Assembly (NCBI GenBank): GCA_046598395.1
Contig: JBKJIQ010000009.1
Coordinates: forward strand, 62,001-126,000
Source of the DNA: JAENVU01 sp046598395
GTDB taxonomy: Bacteria > Actinomycetota > Acidimicrobiia > IMCC26256 > JAENVU01
Reading direction: 5' to 3'
Length of the DNA: 64,000 nt
Shown piece by piece: positions 1 through 8,402 of this stretch. The notes below the pieces were generated by a model. The model had not been told where the DNA came from. It saw only the letters and a list, made by a program, of their open reading frames with translations, and did not search any database. The first letter of the stretch is position 1, and each line of letters opens with the position of its first letter. The translations under genes were made by a program, and so were the position numbers.

Positions 1-1
1 C

Positions 2-523
2 GGGCTCCAGATGCTCCAACTTTTCGCGCTCCGCTACCAGCAAGGTCGAGCCCGAGAGGTCACCACCGGACTCTCCGACGGGGTAACGGACAAGCCGGCG
101 GTCGTCGCGGGAACGAGCCTGTTGGCCCTGGCCTTCGCCGAAGCCGGCCGAGTGGTTCCGGCCCGCCGGGCCCTGGACCGAGTCGTCGATCACCACGACA
201 TCAACCTCCCTCGGGATAACTTCTGGCTCGGAGGAGTCGCGCTGTTCAGTGGTGTTGCCGCCCTATGCGGAAGCCCACAGCAGCGACAGGTCCTGCGGCG
301 CGGCCTCGCGCCCCGCGCCGATCGCTTTTGCGTGTTCGGCGCCGGCGGAGCGGTCTTCGGGTGTGGGCATCACTGGCTGGCGAGGATGGCGACCGCGGAC
401 GGCAACACCACGGATGCGCGCGACCACCTGGCGCAGGCCGCGCGAATCTGCGACGATGCCGGAGCGTATTTCTGGGCCGAGCGCGCTCGTAGCGAGGCCA
501 TGGAGACGCGGGGCGAAAAATAG
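2..523 (+). CDS. C-terminal end of a large TPR-type regulator (cut by window edge)
   Basis: The frame is open to the left edge, so only the last ~173 residues of a longer protein are seen. The visible part is Ala/Arg-rich and helical, with TPR-like helix pairs (LALAFAEAGRVVPARRALD and RDHLAQAARICDDAGAYFWA). Such C-termini are common in actinobacterial LuxR/AfsR-like ATPases and in cyclase-AAA-TPR proteins, where the repeats bind a partner or ligand. No DNA-binding or nucleotide-binding motif is visible here, so the exact family is inferred from texture only. The stop at 523 is followed after 46 bases by the next gene on the same strand. Confidence 0.6.
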   Translation, partial: GLQMLQLFALRYQQGRAREVTTGLSDGVTDKPAVVAGTSLLALAFAEAGRVVPARRALDRVVDHHDINLPRDNFWLGGVALFSGVAALCGSPQQRQVLRRGLAPRADRFCVFGAGGAVFGCGHHWLARMATADGNTTDARDHLAQAARICDDAGAYFWAERARSEAMETRGEK

Positions 524-569
524 ACAATCAGCAGACCTCGGTACCGAGGTCTCGGCAGGAGGAGGACCG

Positions 570-932
570 ATGGTAGCCAGCATGCAACTTCCCCAGGAGG
601 CCGCTCGCCTTTGGGGCAACGCGCTCACCCGACAACGCATCATCGATATGCATGCGAGGGACCTTCCGCTGCTCGACATGGTGCGCGAGCTCGGGCTCAC
701 ACCCGCACTGGAGGCCGACGGGCTCCGCGACGTCATCGAGAGGTTGAGTCCTGGCGAGGTCCAGGCCATCCGAGATGTCTTCGTCGCCGAAGCACAGAAG
801 GTCGGGGACCACAGCGGGGCCAACTTCCCCGTCGACTGCCAGATCAAGGGCACCGTCGCCGGCGTCTTCGTGACGACGATCCCAGCGCGAGACGCCAACG
901 TCACACCCATCGTCCGCATCGACAGCGCGTAG
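570..932 (+). CDS. small unknown protein, 120 aa
   Basis: I do not recognise the family. The start at 570 is chosen because a strong ribosome site (AGGAGGA) sits about 7 bases upstream; a second ATG lies at 582. The first ~80 residues are mostly helical and charged. The C-terminal third (about 88-118) looks like beta strands, with a GTVAGVFVTTIPARD-like segment. No signal peptide or membrane segment is seen, so it is probably cytoplasmic. It lies between the regulator end and the secreted hydrolase on the same strand, which may hint at co-transcription but not at function. Confidence 0.6.
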   Translation: MVASMQLPQEAARLWGNALTRQRIIDMHARDLPLLDMVRELGLTPALEADGLRDVIERLSPGEVQAIRDVFVAEAQKVGDHSGANFPVDCQIKGTVAGVFVTTIPARDANVTPIVRIDSA

Positions 933-982
933 GGCCAACGGCCGAAACCGCGCACATCTGCTTGCTTCCGGAGACCGCACCC

Positions 983-2620
983 ATGTCCCGCATCCGCCGC
1001 TTGGGCCCTGTGCTGCTCGTGAGCGTTGTGCTCGCCCTGACCTCATGCTCGTCGTCCGCCCCGAAACCGGTGGCGAAGGTGGCCGAACCCGCCGTGGTGA
1101 AGTACTCGCCGCCGAAGTGCGCCGAGACCCGTCCTGGTCCCCCGGAGGTCGTCTCGCTCTCCTCGGTCCAGCACGACTACGTGATGACATCGTTCGACGG
1201 CGCGCAGATTCGGCTGCACTGGTTCCCACTCGATCACCAGGCACCCACAGTCCTCATGGGGCCGGGCTGGAGTGAAGCGGGCGCAACCGAGAAGAGCGGG
1301 GCGAGTTTGTTCGGCGACGCTCCGATCCAGACGCTCCAGGCCGAGGGGTATCACGTGCTCACCTGGGATCCGCGCGGGTTCGGACAGTCGACCGGCACCA
1401 TCACCGTCAATAGCGCGGAGGCCGAAGGGCGCGACGTCCAAGGCATCATCGATTGGATCGCCACCCAACCGAATGTGCTCCTCGATCACGCCGCCGACCC
1501 CCGGGTCGGGATGGTCGGCGTCTCCTACGGTGGAGGTATCCAACTCGTGACCGCGGCCATCGACTGTCGGGTCGACGCGATTGTGCCCAATGTTGCCTGG
1601 CACTCCCTCGCCACCAGCCTCAACAAAGCCAACACCGTGAAGATCGGCTGGTCGGACATCCTGTATTCGGCCGCGGCGAGCCGACAGCTCGATCCGCATA
1701 TCACGTCGTCCTACAACGCCGGCACCGCGACCGGGTTGATCTCACCCGAGGATCGAGCGTGGTTCAGGTCGCGCGGACCGGGTGACCTCGTGGGGAAAAT
1801 CAAGATCCCGACCCTGTTCGTCCACGGCACCGTCGACACGCTGTTCACCCTCGACGAAGCGGTGACCAATTATCGGATCCTGCGCAAGCACGGGGTGCCG
1901 ACCGCGATGCTCTGGTACTGCGGCGGTCACGGCGTGTGCTTGACCGATGCCGGCGATACGAAGCGTGCCCAGACCGCAACGAACCTGTGGCTCAAGCGCT
2001 GGCTCCAACGCGACACCGCGGTCGATACCGGCCCGGCGGTCGACATCATCGACCAACACGGCGCGCGGTTTACCGCGGTCGACGAACCGGCGGCGTCCCC
2101 GTCGCCCATCACCGCAACGGGCACCGGCTCGCTGCCGCTCAACAACGGAGGGGGTTCAGGACCCGCCAAGCCGACCGCAGGGGGCGGCGGACCGATCGGC
2201 GGAATCGCCACAGCGATCGCGGCCGCTCGCGCCACGAACGCGGTGAACATCACGACCAAAGCAGGCACGAAGACGGTCACGATCGTCGGCGCGCCGATGT
2301 TGTCGTTGACGTACTCGGGTACCACGCCTCCCGGTGAACGACCGACCCGTGTGTTCGCGCAACTCGTCGACGACACCACCGGTGTGGTCCTCGGCAATCA
2401 GATCACGCCGATCGCGGTGATCCTCGACGGCAAGACCCACGCCGTGACGGTCCCACTCGAGATCGTCGCCCACACGCTCGCCGCGGGAGAAACCGTCACG
2501 CTGCAGCTCGTTGCGTCGACCGTGGCGTACGCGCCGCCGCGTTTCGGCGGTTCGATCGACTTCACCCGTATCCGCGTGAAGCTGCCCGTCGCTACGGGCC
2601 TGACCAAGGCCCGCCGATAA
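983..2620 (+). CDS. secreted lipoprotein alpha/beta hydrolase (CocE/X-Pro dipeptidyl-peptidase-like)
   Basis: A 545-residue exported enzyme. It starts with a basic n-region, a hydrophobic stretch and a lipobox (ALTSC), so it should be anchored to the outer face of the membrane. The alpha/beta-hydrolase core shows the oxyanion region (WDPRGFGQSTG), the nucleophile elbow GVSYGG near residue 180, a candidate Asp in HGTVDTLF near 282 and a candidate His in GGHGVC near 315. After a low-complexity Gly/Pro linker (about 385-415) comes a beta-rich domain like the C-terminal domain of X-Pro dipeptidyl-peptidases and CocE esterases. Peptidase or esterase activity is family knowledge; the substrate is unknown. 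The start was chosen for the lipoprotein signal. Confidence 0.82.
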   Translation: MSRIRRLGPVLLVSVVLALTSCSSSAPKPVAKVAEPAVVKYSPPKCAETRPGPPEVVSLSSVQHDYVMTSFDGAQIRLHWFPLDHQAPTVLMGPGWSEAGATEKSGASLFGDAPIQTLQAEGYHVLTWDPRGFGQSTGTITVNSAEAEGRDVQGIIDWIATQPNVLLDHAADPRVGMVGVSYGGGIQLVTAAIDCRVDAIVPNVAWHSLATSLNKANTVKIGWSDILYSAAASRQLDPHITSSYNAGTATGLISPEDRAWFRSRGPGDLVGKIKIPTLFVHGTVDTLFTLDEAVTNYRILRKHGVPTAMLWYCGGHGVCLTDAGDTKRAQTATNLWLKRWLQRDTAVDTGPAVDIIDQHGARFTAVDEPAASPSPITATGTGSLPLNNGGGSGPAKPTAGGGGPIGGIATAIAAARATNAVNITTKAGTKTVTIVGAPMLSLTYSGTTPPGERPTRVFAQLVDDTTGVVLGNQITPIAVILDGKTHAVTVPLEIVAHTLAAGETVTLQLVASTVAYAPPRFGGSIDFTRIRVKLPVATGLTKARR

Positions 2621-2653
2621 GTCGCCCGCAGCGAACCGTCATGGTGTTCGACC

Positions 2654-3148
2654 TCACTGCGACGACACGGTGAACTCGGTATGCATCCCCGCATCGAAAT
2701 GCACGTGTTCCATTCCACTCATCATGCCGTTGCCCGTACCCATTCCACCGACGATGTTGCAGAACGCTACGTAGGAACCCGGCTTCAGGTTGAACGCCTT
2801 CTCTCTCGTGCTCCCCGCGGGCACATCCGCGATCTCACCGATCTTCACCCGGGTCAGCTGATCCTCGTCCACCGAACCGTCGGACTTCGTCGGTAACGAC
2901 GCAACATCGGCCGCCTTGACGATCACGAGCTCATGCGGGTGATGTCCCAGGTTCGTCGCGGTGATGGTCTGCCGGCCGGGCTTCAGTACCGACTGGTCCG
3001 CAGTGATGGACCATTCGTCCAACCGAAACTGGCCCGGCTTCGACGACGCCGAACGACTCGATTCCATGCCTCCGCACGCCGCGACGCCGAGTACCAACGC
3101 GGCGACGACGGAGAGGCGATTGCGGTTCAGCTTGGAAAAGATGGTCAT
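2654..3148 (-). CDS. cupredoxin-like lipoprotein, third gene of the cst-like operon
   Basis: A 164-residue lipoprotein (signal peptide ending LGVAAC) with a plastocyanin-like fold. Candidate copper ligands are the first His cluster (NLGHHPHEL), the Cys of AFCNIVGGM and the downstream HVHFDAGMH segment, so a type-1-like copper site outside the membrane is likely. An inserted Gly/Met-rich loop between the Cys and the last His/Met is distinctive. The ATG lies 5 bases after the stop of the CstB-like gene, with GAGGTGA upstream, so it is co-transcribed and probably under CstR control. A close paralogue with a broken signal peptide lies at 8399-8872. Copper binding is inferred from the residues; a role in oxidising persulfide products is speculative. 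Confidence 0.82.
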   Translation of the reverse strand: MTIFSKLNRNRLSVVAALVLGVAACGGMESSRSASSKPGQFRLDEWSITADQSVLKPGRQTITATNLGHHPHELVIVKAADVASLPTKSDGSVDEDQLTRVKIGEIADVPAGSTREKAFNLKPGSYVAFCNIVGGMGTGNGMMSGMEHVHFDAGMHTEFTVSSQ

Positions 3149-3153
3149 CTCAG

Positions 3154-4542
3154 TCACCTCGTGAGGCTTTGGGTCGGGCCCGCGCACATCGCGGCGTAGC
3201 CGCCATAGATCTCGGCAACCGTCGCAAAACCAATCGATCGGAGCAACGACGCGGCGGTCGCAGATCGGTACCCGCCCGCGCAATACACCACGGTGGGACG
3301 CGACGGGTCGAGCTCCCCAACCCGATCCAACAAGTTGGGTAGCGGCAGATTGAGACTGCCCTCGACGACTCCCTCCGCGCACTCGTTGGGGTTGCGAACA
3401 TCAACGATCTGGAGCGCCGGGTCCGACCTCCGCCACGTTTCCATTTCCGCTGCCGTCATCCTCGGCGCACGGTCGGCGAGATCGGGATGAGCGACCAGGA
3501 CAGCGTTGATCTCGGAGAGCGCGCCCGCCACGTGGTCGAAGCCGATACGCGCCAACCGGATACGCGCCTCGTTCTCCCGTCCGGGATCAGTCACGAGCAC
3601 CACGGCTTGGTCCGGTCGGAGCACGTCGCCTGCGTACTCCGCGAAGCGCCCGTCGAGACCGACGTTGATGGACCCACGGAGATGACCCGACGCGAATGCG
3701 TCAGACGGTCTTCCGTCGACCACCGCGGCGCCTTCCCCCTGCAGCTGGAGTACCTGGTGGAGATCGAGGACAGGAGTCTCACCGCGATCGTCCAACAACT
3801 CGCGCTCACGGCGGTTCGAATCCGCAGCAAACATAAAGTAGAGCGGCGCTACCGACTGGCCCTGGGTGACCGTCTCGACGAAGTCGTCCTCGCTCATCGG
3901 AGCGAGCGCATAGTTGGTGCGCCGCTGCTCGCCGATCGTGGACTCACTTGCCGTCGACAAGTTCTTGCCGCAGGCGGAGCCGGCGCCGTGCGCGGGGAAG
4001 ACCCGAGTTGCGTCGGGAAGGGTCAGGAGCTGGTCGTGCACCGAACGGAAGAGACGGCGCGCCAGATCCTCCGCGGTCCACCCGATCGACGTCAGGAGAT
4101 CGGGCCGGCCGACATCCCCAATAAACAAGGTGTCTCCGGTCAGCACTCCCCACGGCTCCGGATCATCGGCGCGCTCCCACACCACGACCGAGATCGACTC
4201 GGGCGTGTGGCCCGGCGTCTGCCGGATTTCGAGGGTGACGTCTCCGAGCGAGAGGCGCTCGCCGTGATGTAACGGTTCGATCGGAAAGTCGGCCTGCGCC
4301 TCGTCGCCGTAGGAGATGACCGCGCCGGTCGCAGCCGCGAGCTCCAGATGCCCGGACAGGAAGTCGGCATGAAAATGGGTTTCGAGGACCCGTTCGATAC
4401 GGAGCCCCATACGTTGCGCGTCGGCGACGTATTGGGAGACGTCTCGCTGGGGGTCGACCACCACGGCGCGACCAGTGGATTCGTCACCGATCAGGTAGCT
4501 GAAGAGCGAGAGACAACCGAGCTCATACTGCTGGAAGATCAT
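3154..4542 (-). CDS. cstB: CstB-like persulfide dioxygenase-rhodanese fusion
   Basis: A 462-residue three-domain enzyme. The metallo-beta-lactamase domain (about 1-235) has H56, H58, D60, H65, H112, D137 and H185, the ligand pattern of non-heme Fe persulfide dioxygenases. A first rhodanese domain (about 260-355) lacks an active-site Cys; a second (about 365-460) carries C421 in VVYCAGGYRS. MBL plus pseudo-rhodanese plus rhodanese is the architecture of staphylococcal CstB, which turns low-molecular-weight persulfides into thiosulfate. It follows the CstR-like gene by 31 bases and precedes the cupredoxin gene by 5, so all three form one transcript. It is cytosolic, with no signal peptide. Confidence 0.92.
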   Translation of the reverse strand: MIFQQYELGCLSLFSYLIGDESTGRAVVVDPQRDVSQYVADAQRMGLRIERVLETHFHADFLSGHLELAAATGAVISYGDEAQADFPIEPLHHGERLSLGDVTLEIRQTPGHTPESISVVVWERADDPEPWGVLTGDTLFIGDVGRPDLLTSIGWTAEDLARRLFRSVHDQLLTLPDATRVFPAHGAGSACGKNLSTASESTIGEQRRTNYALAPMSEDDFVETVTQGQSVAPLYFMFAADSNRRERELLDDRGETPVLDLHQVLQLQGEGAAVVDGRPSDAFASGHLRGSINVGLDGRFAEYAGDVLRPDQAVVLVTDPGRENEARIRLARIGFDHVAGALSEINAVLVAHPDLADRAPRMTAAEMETWRRSDPALQIVDVRNPNECAEGVVEGSLNLPLPNLLDRVGELDPSRPTVVYCAGGYRSATAASLLRSIGFATVAEIYGGYAAMCAGPTQSLTR

Positions 4543-4573
4543 CGTTCAACCTCTCGAAAGTGCGGGATCCTGA

Positions 4574-4873
4574 CTATGCGAGCTTGAGAAACATCTTCTG
4601 TACATCGCTCACGTCGTAACCGGCGGCGGCCGACCGCTTCGGGTCTTCGAGGCACCAGGTGAGTCCGGTGGAGACGAGCAGGAACCCCACTTGTTCGAGC
4701 GCCTTGTTCGCAGCAGCGATCTGCGTGACGATCTCTCGACAGTCGCGTTCGTCGGCGATCATCTGCTGGAGGCCGCGCACCTGGCCCTCGATCCGGCGCA
4801 GCCTGCGTTGCAGGTCAGCAGCCGTTTCCGGCTCGATTTCGAACCCGGGCGATACAGATTTCGTTTTGGTCAT
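4574..4873 (-). CDS. cstR: CstR-like persulfide-sensing repressor (CsoR family)
   Basis: A 99-residue all-helical CsoR/RcnR-family repressor. The helix with RRLRRIEGQVRGL is the DNA-contacting signature. Two Cys remain at C45 and C74, but the His that Cu-sensing CsoR proteins carry four residues before the second Cys is Gly70. A Cys pair without this His is the CstR pattern, which senses persulfides by forming di- or trisulfide links. The neighbouring CstB-like and TauE-like genes support this. It heads the leftward operon, and its promoter region holds two palindromes, so autorepression is expected. Sensing of copper or formaldehyde is less likely on residue grounds. Confidence 0.9.
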   Translation of the reverse strand: MTKTKSVSPGFEIEPETAADLQRRLRRIEGQVRGLQQMIADERDCREIVTQIAAANKALEQVGFLLVSTGLTWCLEDPKRSAAAGYDVSDVQKMFLKLA

Positions 4874-4889
4874 GTCGTCATCCTACCAG

Positions 4890-4925
4890 TACCCCCGTGG
4901 GTATACAACTATACCCACGGGGGTA
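4890..4925. promoter_or_regulatory. paired CstR-type operators between cstR and tauE
   Basis: Two palindromes of the form TACCC-N4-GGGTA lie at 4890-4903 and 4912-4925, in mirror orientation, in the 64-base gap between the divergent cstR and tauE starts. GC-centred palindromes with TA flanks are typical CsoR-family tetramer sites. One site per promoter would repress both directions. Confidence 0.85.
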
Positions 4926-4937
4926 TAGGATTCCGGC

Positions 4938-5687
4938 ATGCAGTTCCTGGAGTACGTGATCGCCGGGTTCGGCGTCGGCATCGTCTTCGGGATGTTCGGT
5001 GCGGGCGGTTCCGCGTTCGCCACCCCCGTCCTCGCGCTGATCGGGGTGCCGCCCCTCATGGCCGTGGCGTCTCCGCTTCCGGCGATGCTGCCGGCGGCGT
5101 TCGCCGGGGCTCGTCGATATCTCCGCTCCGGCACGGTCGATGGTCGGGTGGCCAAGCTTTCGATCCTTGGCGGTATGCCCGGCGCGCTCATCGGGGCACT
5201 CGCGTCTTCGATCATCGGCGGCAACCGCCTCTTGGCGCTCTCCGGGCTCATGCTGTTGGTGATCGGGCTCCGGCTCCTGATGCGGGACTCCCCCGGCGCG
5301 GTCGAGCGCGGCGCCGACCGACGCGGCCGCACCCGCCTCGTGATCCTCGCTTCATTCGGAGTCGGGTTTCTCACCGGCTTGTTGGCGAACGGTGGCGGGT
5401 TCCTTCTCGTCCCCCTGTTCGTACTGGTGCTCGGACTCACCGCGGTGGAGGCGGCCGGGACGTCGATGGTGGTCGTCGGGGTGCTCACGGTCCCGACGCT
5501 CATCACCCATTGGCTGCTCGGCCACATCGATTGGACGGTCGCCGCCGGTTTCGCCGTGGGGCTCACTCCCGCTGCTGCGATCGGAGCCCGATTCGCGCAA
5601 CGCGTACCACCAACGAAGTCCCGTCACGCCTTCGGGACGATGCTCGTGGTGTTCGCCACCTGGTTCCTCATCCGCCAACTGACATGA
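4938..5687 (+). CDS. TauE/SafE-family membrane exporter
   Basis: A 249-residue integral membrane protein with about 7-8 hydrophobic helices and the two-repeat layout of the TauE/SafE (DUF81) family. The first repeat has GMFGAGGSAFATPVL; the second begins near residue 138 with GVGFLTGLLANGGGFLLVP. Members export sulfur-containing anions such as sulfite or sulfoacetate; in cst operons a TauE-like protein removes products of persulfide oxidation. It is divergent from cstR and separated from it by the double operator, so de-repression by persulfide is expected. A decayed copy of its 3' end, with an internal deletion, lies at 12587-12757. The exact substrate is inferred from context. Confidence 0.88.
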   Translation: MQFLEYVIAGFGVGIVFGMFGAGGSAFATPVLALIGVPPLMAVASPLPAMLPAAFAGARRYLRSGTVDGRVAKLSILGGMPGALIGALASSIIGGNRLLALSGLMLLVIGLRLLMRDSPGAVERGADRRGRTRLVILASFGVGFLTGLLANGGGFLLVPLFVLVLGLTAVEAAGTSMVVVGVLTVPTLITHWLLGHIDWTVAAGFAVGLTPAAAIGARFAQRVPPTKSRHAFGTMLVVFATWFLIRQLT

Positions 5688-5990
5688 CCCGACTCGGATG
5701 GAGTCCCGAGGTTCGGACGAACGCGTCAGGTGCGGCCGTCAACTCCGACCGCGGCACTCATCGGAGGATCGTCGGTCCGATTTCTACCGCCATTTCTCAG
5801 GTCTCTGCCGTCTGTTCGAGTTTCGGGGTGACGTGAGAATCCTGGAGGCAATCTCCAGGGAACGCCAATACGGTCACCAGGTTGGCTCTCTACAATCACC
5901 GGCCTCGGCACGCAACACTCCGCTGCATGCCGGCTGCGACCGCATTTGACCAACGACCCGGCGACATGCCGGAACTGAGGCCTCACCGCG
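5688..5990. other. intergenic stretch, no gene recognised
   Basis: About 300 bases with no convincing coding frame. A short perfect hairpin, 7-base arms CCTGGAG/CTCCAGG with a 5-base loop, sits at 5841-5859; it lacks a T tract, so it is at best a weak terminator. The promoter of the following gene is presumably here, but I see no clear -35/-10 pair. Confidence 0.5.
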
Positions 5991-6983
5991 ATGGCTATCC
6001 AACCCAACCTGCATTTCCCCCGGCTTCAACTGCGTGTCGCTGCGGCCCGGTTTCGTCCGACGCCGCGGACACTCGCGTGTTCGGCGGTCGCGGTCGCGTT
6101 GATCGCGAGCGCCTGCGGGTCTTCGACCAGCTCGTCGTCACCGTCCACGTCGTCGTCGACCCCCTTGTCGTCGACCACCACGGACGGATCCAGCGGGCCA
6201 TCGACGGACCTCACCACCGAGTTCAAACAAGCGAAGTGGGCAACGGGTGTGACGGTCACTTACGCGAACGGGAAACTCCGCTTCGTGTCGAACGGGATAC
6301 CGGAACACAAGCGAGACGCGGAGTATGCCGTTCCCAAGGGTGGTGTCCAGGTGCCGACGGCCGCCACCGCGGTTGCCACCGCCGATCCGACCGTGGCGCA
6401 GTCCTACGACGTATCGATCTCACTGTCTCCTTCGAAGGCAGCCTCCACGACATCGACGAGTCTGGGCATCATCGGCTACATGATCTCCGGCGCCGCGCTG
6501 TTCAACCCGTACGAGGGGGACGGGACCACGGTCGCGACCGCGTCGAACTTCTCGGTGAAGAACGCAAATGGACAGGCCGTCTGGTTCCTCGACGATTGCG
6601 CCGGGCATCCGACCCCGATGGGTCAATACCACTATCACGCACTCCCGAAGTGCGTTACCGCCTCAGTGGACACCACGGATGGACCGTCGCACATCATCGG
6701 AATCGCGCTCGATGGCTATCCGATCTACGGCAACCGCGACGCCCGGGGAAATGCGGTCAAAGCCGCCGACCTCGACGAGTGCAACGGAATCACGAGCCCA
6801 ACACCGGAGTTTCCGGATGGTACGTACCATTACGTGCTGTTGGACACGGCCGACTCGACCTCGTCGATCCGGTGTTTCGCCGGGGTGATCAACAAGTCGC
6901 TGGCCTCGTCCCAGGCCATGCCCGGAATGGGCGGAGGACCGGGCGGGCCCGGTGGAGGGGCCGGACCCCCTCCCGGACAGTGA
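5991..6983 (+). CDS. YHYH-domain lipoprotein
   Basis: A 330-residue exported protein. Positively charged residues, a hydrophobic stretch and the lipobox LIASAC are followed by a Ser/Thr-rich spacer of about 40 residues. The body carries the YHYH-domain signatures: DDCAGHP, then GQYHYHALP, then IIGIALDGYPIYGNRD, and finally LDECNG with DGTYHYVLL. The tail is Gly/Pro-rich (GGPGGGAGPPPGQ). YHYH proteins are poorly characterised extracellular proteins whose clustered His residues suggest metal binding. It stands alone between the cst-like locus and decayed DNA. The start could lie downstream, but this one gives a complete signal peptide. Confidence 0.85.
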   Translation: MAIQPNLHFPRLQLRVAAARFRPTPRTLACSAVAVALIASACGSSTSSSSPSTSSSTPLSSTTTDGSSGPSTDLTTEFKQAKWATGVTVTYANGKLRFVSNGIPEHKRDAEYAVPKGGVQVPTAATAVATADPTVAQSYDVSISLSPSKAASTTSTSLGIIGYMISGAALFNPYEGDGTTVATASNFSVKNANGQAVWFLDDCAGHPTPMGQYHYHALPKCVTASVDTTDGPSHIIGIALDGYPIYGNRDARGNAVKAADLDECNGITSPTPEFPDGTYHYVLLDTADSTSSIRCFAGVINKSLASSQAMPGMGGGPGGPGGGAGPPPGQ

Positions 6984-7002
6984 ACCGCCGAGGCGCATGG
7001 GA

Positions 7003-7479
7003 TTAGCCGGTGCGCTCGATGTACACGTCGCCGTTGGTGAAAGCGCCGCCCATAGCCCGGTAGGTCACGAAGTGCCCATCGGCGTTCAGCGACTGCACGC
7101 CCTCGGGGTTCGGGCCCGTTCCCGGACCGATGAAGGGCACTCCGAAGTCGACGTAGGACGTACCGGTGACCGCGAACTCGCGTGACCCACGACGTCGGTG
7201 AGCAACGAGGCCGTTGAGCAATCAGTCTGGAACGAGACCGTGGTTGTCACCATCGCAGGACGGGACAGAACGATCGGCAAATACGCGTAGTGAACCCCGG
7301 CGTCGGCTTCCTCGATGCTCATACTCCCGAGGCTCACCTCGATCGGACCGCCCGTGCCGTCGGCGTCGTCGTCCACCAGAGTCACCTGCCCCATGGGATC
7401 CTCGAGCGTCGCGGCACCTATCGGATTGCCGAGTCTGATGGTGAAGTGCTGGTTCGGCTCGATTGTCGTGTCGCCGACA
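7003..7479 (-). pseudogene. 3' remnant of a Calx-beta-domain surface protein, frameshifted
   Basis: On the minus strand, about 7220-7479 encodes part of a Calx-beta repeat: VVVGDTTIEPNQHFTIRL, then GQVTLVDDDAD, then a second start with SMSIEEADAG and LPIVLSRPAMVTTTVSF. Reading then has to shift frame near 7195-7220 to continue as REFAVTGTSYVDFG to a stop at 7003. The 5' end is missing and directly abuts the HEPN fragment at 7480. Calx-beta domains are Ca-binding modules of large secreted adhesins. No complete open frame exists, so I call it a truncated, frameshifted relic; a sequencing error could explain the shift but not the missing 5' end. Confidence 0.7.
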
Positions 7480-7546
7480 ACGACGCGATTCGCAAGACCG
7501 TCACTGCGCACATGACCGCGAACGGATACCGACCGAGAAATGGCAG
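7480..7546 (+). pseudogene. 67-bp fragment of a HEPN toxin gene
   Basis: This segment matches 14381-14447, the middle of the HEPN gene, with about 5 differences in 67 bases, and encodes the same MTANGYRPRNG stretch. It starts abruptly in the Calx-beta relic and ends at the first acyl-CoA dehydrogenase-tail repeat. It is best read as the scar of an earlier HEPN-carrying insertion. Confidence 0.75.
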
Positions 7547-7551
7547 CGATG

Positions 7552-7705
7552 GAGGCGCTGGATTTCCGAGGTGCCTTCGAAGATCGTGTAGATCCCCTTG
7601 GCCCGTCCAGGTGTTCGATTCCAGTCCGCTGACCTGCACCGATTCTCCGCAGCGTTGGTTCACGTCCACGGGTTCGTCGCAATTGTAGGGATGAAAGTAG
7701 GGATG
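7552..7705. repeat. att-like repeat copy B (acyl-CoA dehydrogenase tail plus GTAGGGATG pair)
   Basis: First of three related repeats. Bases 7552-7594 match the 3' end of the acyl-CoA dehydrogenase gene (see 17194-17254). About 110 bases of shared non-coding sequence follow, including a block ending CCGCTGACCTGCACC. The repeat ends at 7685-7705 with two copies of GTAGGGATG separated by AAA. Copies C and D have the same order of blocks. Confidence 0.8.
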
Positions 7706-7913
7706 CGAGACCGCGATCCTTGAGCAGATCTTCGAACACGCAAGTGGGGAGGAACTGGGGGGACACGACGGCGACGGAAAGGCGCACCATCTTTCCGGTG
7801 TAGCGGCTCATCAAACAGAGACGTGTTCCGGCCCCTCCCTATGACCGCTCTGCCGGCCTTCCCGCGGGCATCCTTCGGAGGGTGCCGGCGTCCCGCCAAC
7901 AGGGAGCCTCGAT

Positions 7914-8402
7914 TCAGCGGTGCGCGTGAGACCCATGGTCCATGAGCTGTGCATCGAACCAGTCGTGGAGTGCCGTGACCAGGCTCGACTCGGTGGTCGA
8001 GTACGAGATCTTCGCCCCGAGGGGGATCGTCGCGTAGGCGACCTGCACCCGAGCCGCCCTGCGCCGGAGTGCGTCGAGTCCCGGCATCTTCATGCCGTGG
8101 ATTGCCATCGGATCGGTGAAGTCACCGGCGGCAAAGCGTCTCGCCTCCATGCGGAGGTGCGCACGGATGAGCGTGACCTGTTGTGTGTCGGGCGGATCAT
8201 TCACCACGACGCTCTGCACACCACCGGTCGCAGTTGCGTGAAAGACGTGCGTCGTTCGGTTCTGGTCGAAAGGCATGACCGTCGTACCCCGCGCTTCGAC
8301 CTGGGATTGGCGCGCGGTGGTCGCGCTCGATCCACTTCCACCGCACGCGGACATCGCGACGAGGGCCACCACGACGAATCCCGTGGCTCGGCTCCGAATC
8401 AT
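7914..8402 (-). CDS. small exported lipoprotein, unknown function
   Basis: A 162-residue lipoprotein: signal peptide FVVVALVAMSAC, then a Ser/Thr linker. The body has MPFDQNRTTHVFHATATGG, an arm with RAHLRMEARRFAAGDF, then AIHGMKMPGLDAL and a tail WFDAQLMDHGSHAHR rich in His. Proteins of this type are widespread in actinobacteria and often mislabelled aspartate carbamoyltransferase; no carbamoyl-phosphate motif is present. The start codon overlaps the stop of the upstream cupredoxin relic as ATGA, so the two were translationally coupled. The His-rich tail and neighbours hint at metal handling, which is inference only. Confidence 0.75.
   Translation of the reverse strand: MIRSRATGFVVVALVAMSACGGSGSSATTARQSQVEARGTTVMPFDQNRTTHVFHATATGGVQSVVVNDPPDTQQVTLIRAHLRMEARRFAAGDFTDPMAIHGMKMPGLDALRRRAARVQVAYATIPLGAKISYSTTESSLVTALHDWFDAQLMDHGSHAHR

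Noticed and set aside
7600..7640. TTCGATTCC-like tRNA T-arm in the att-like spacer
   Set aside because: The flanking bases do not form the T stem or an acceptor stem, and the segment varies between copies; no tRNA is present.
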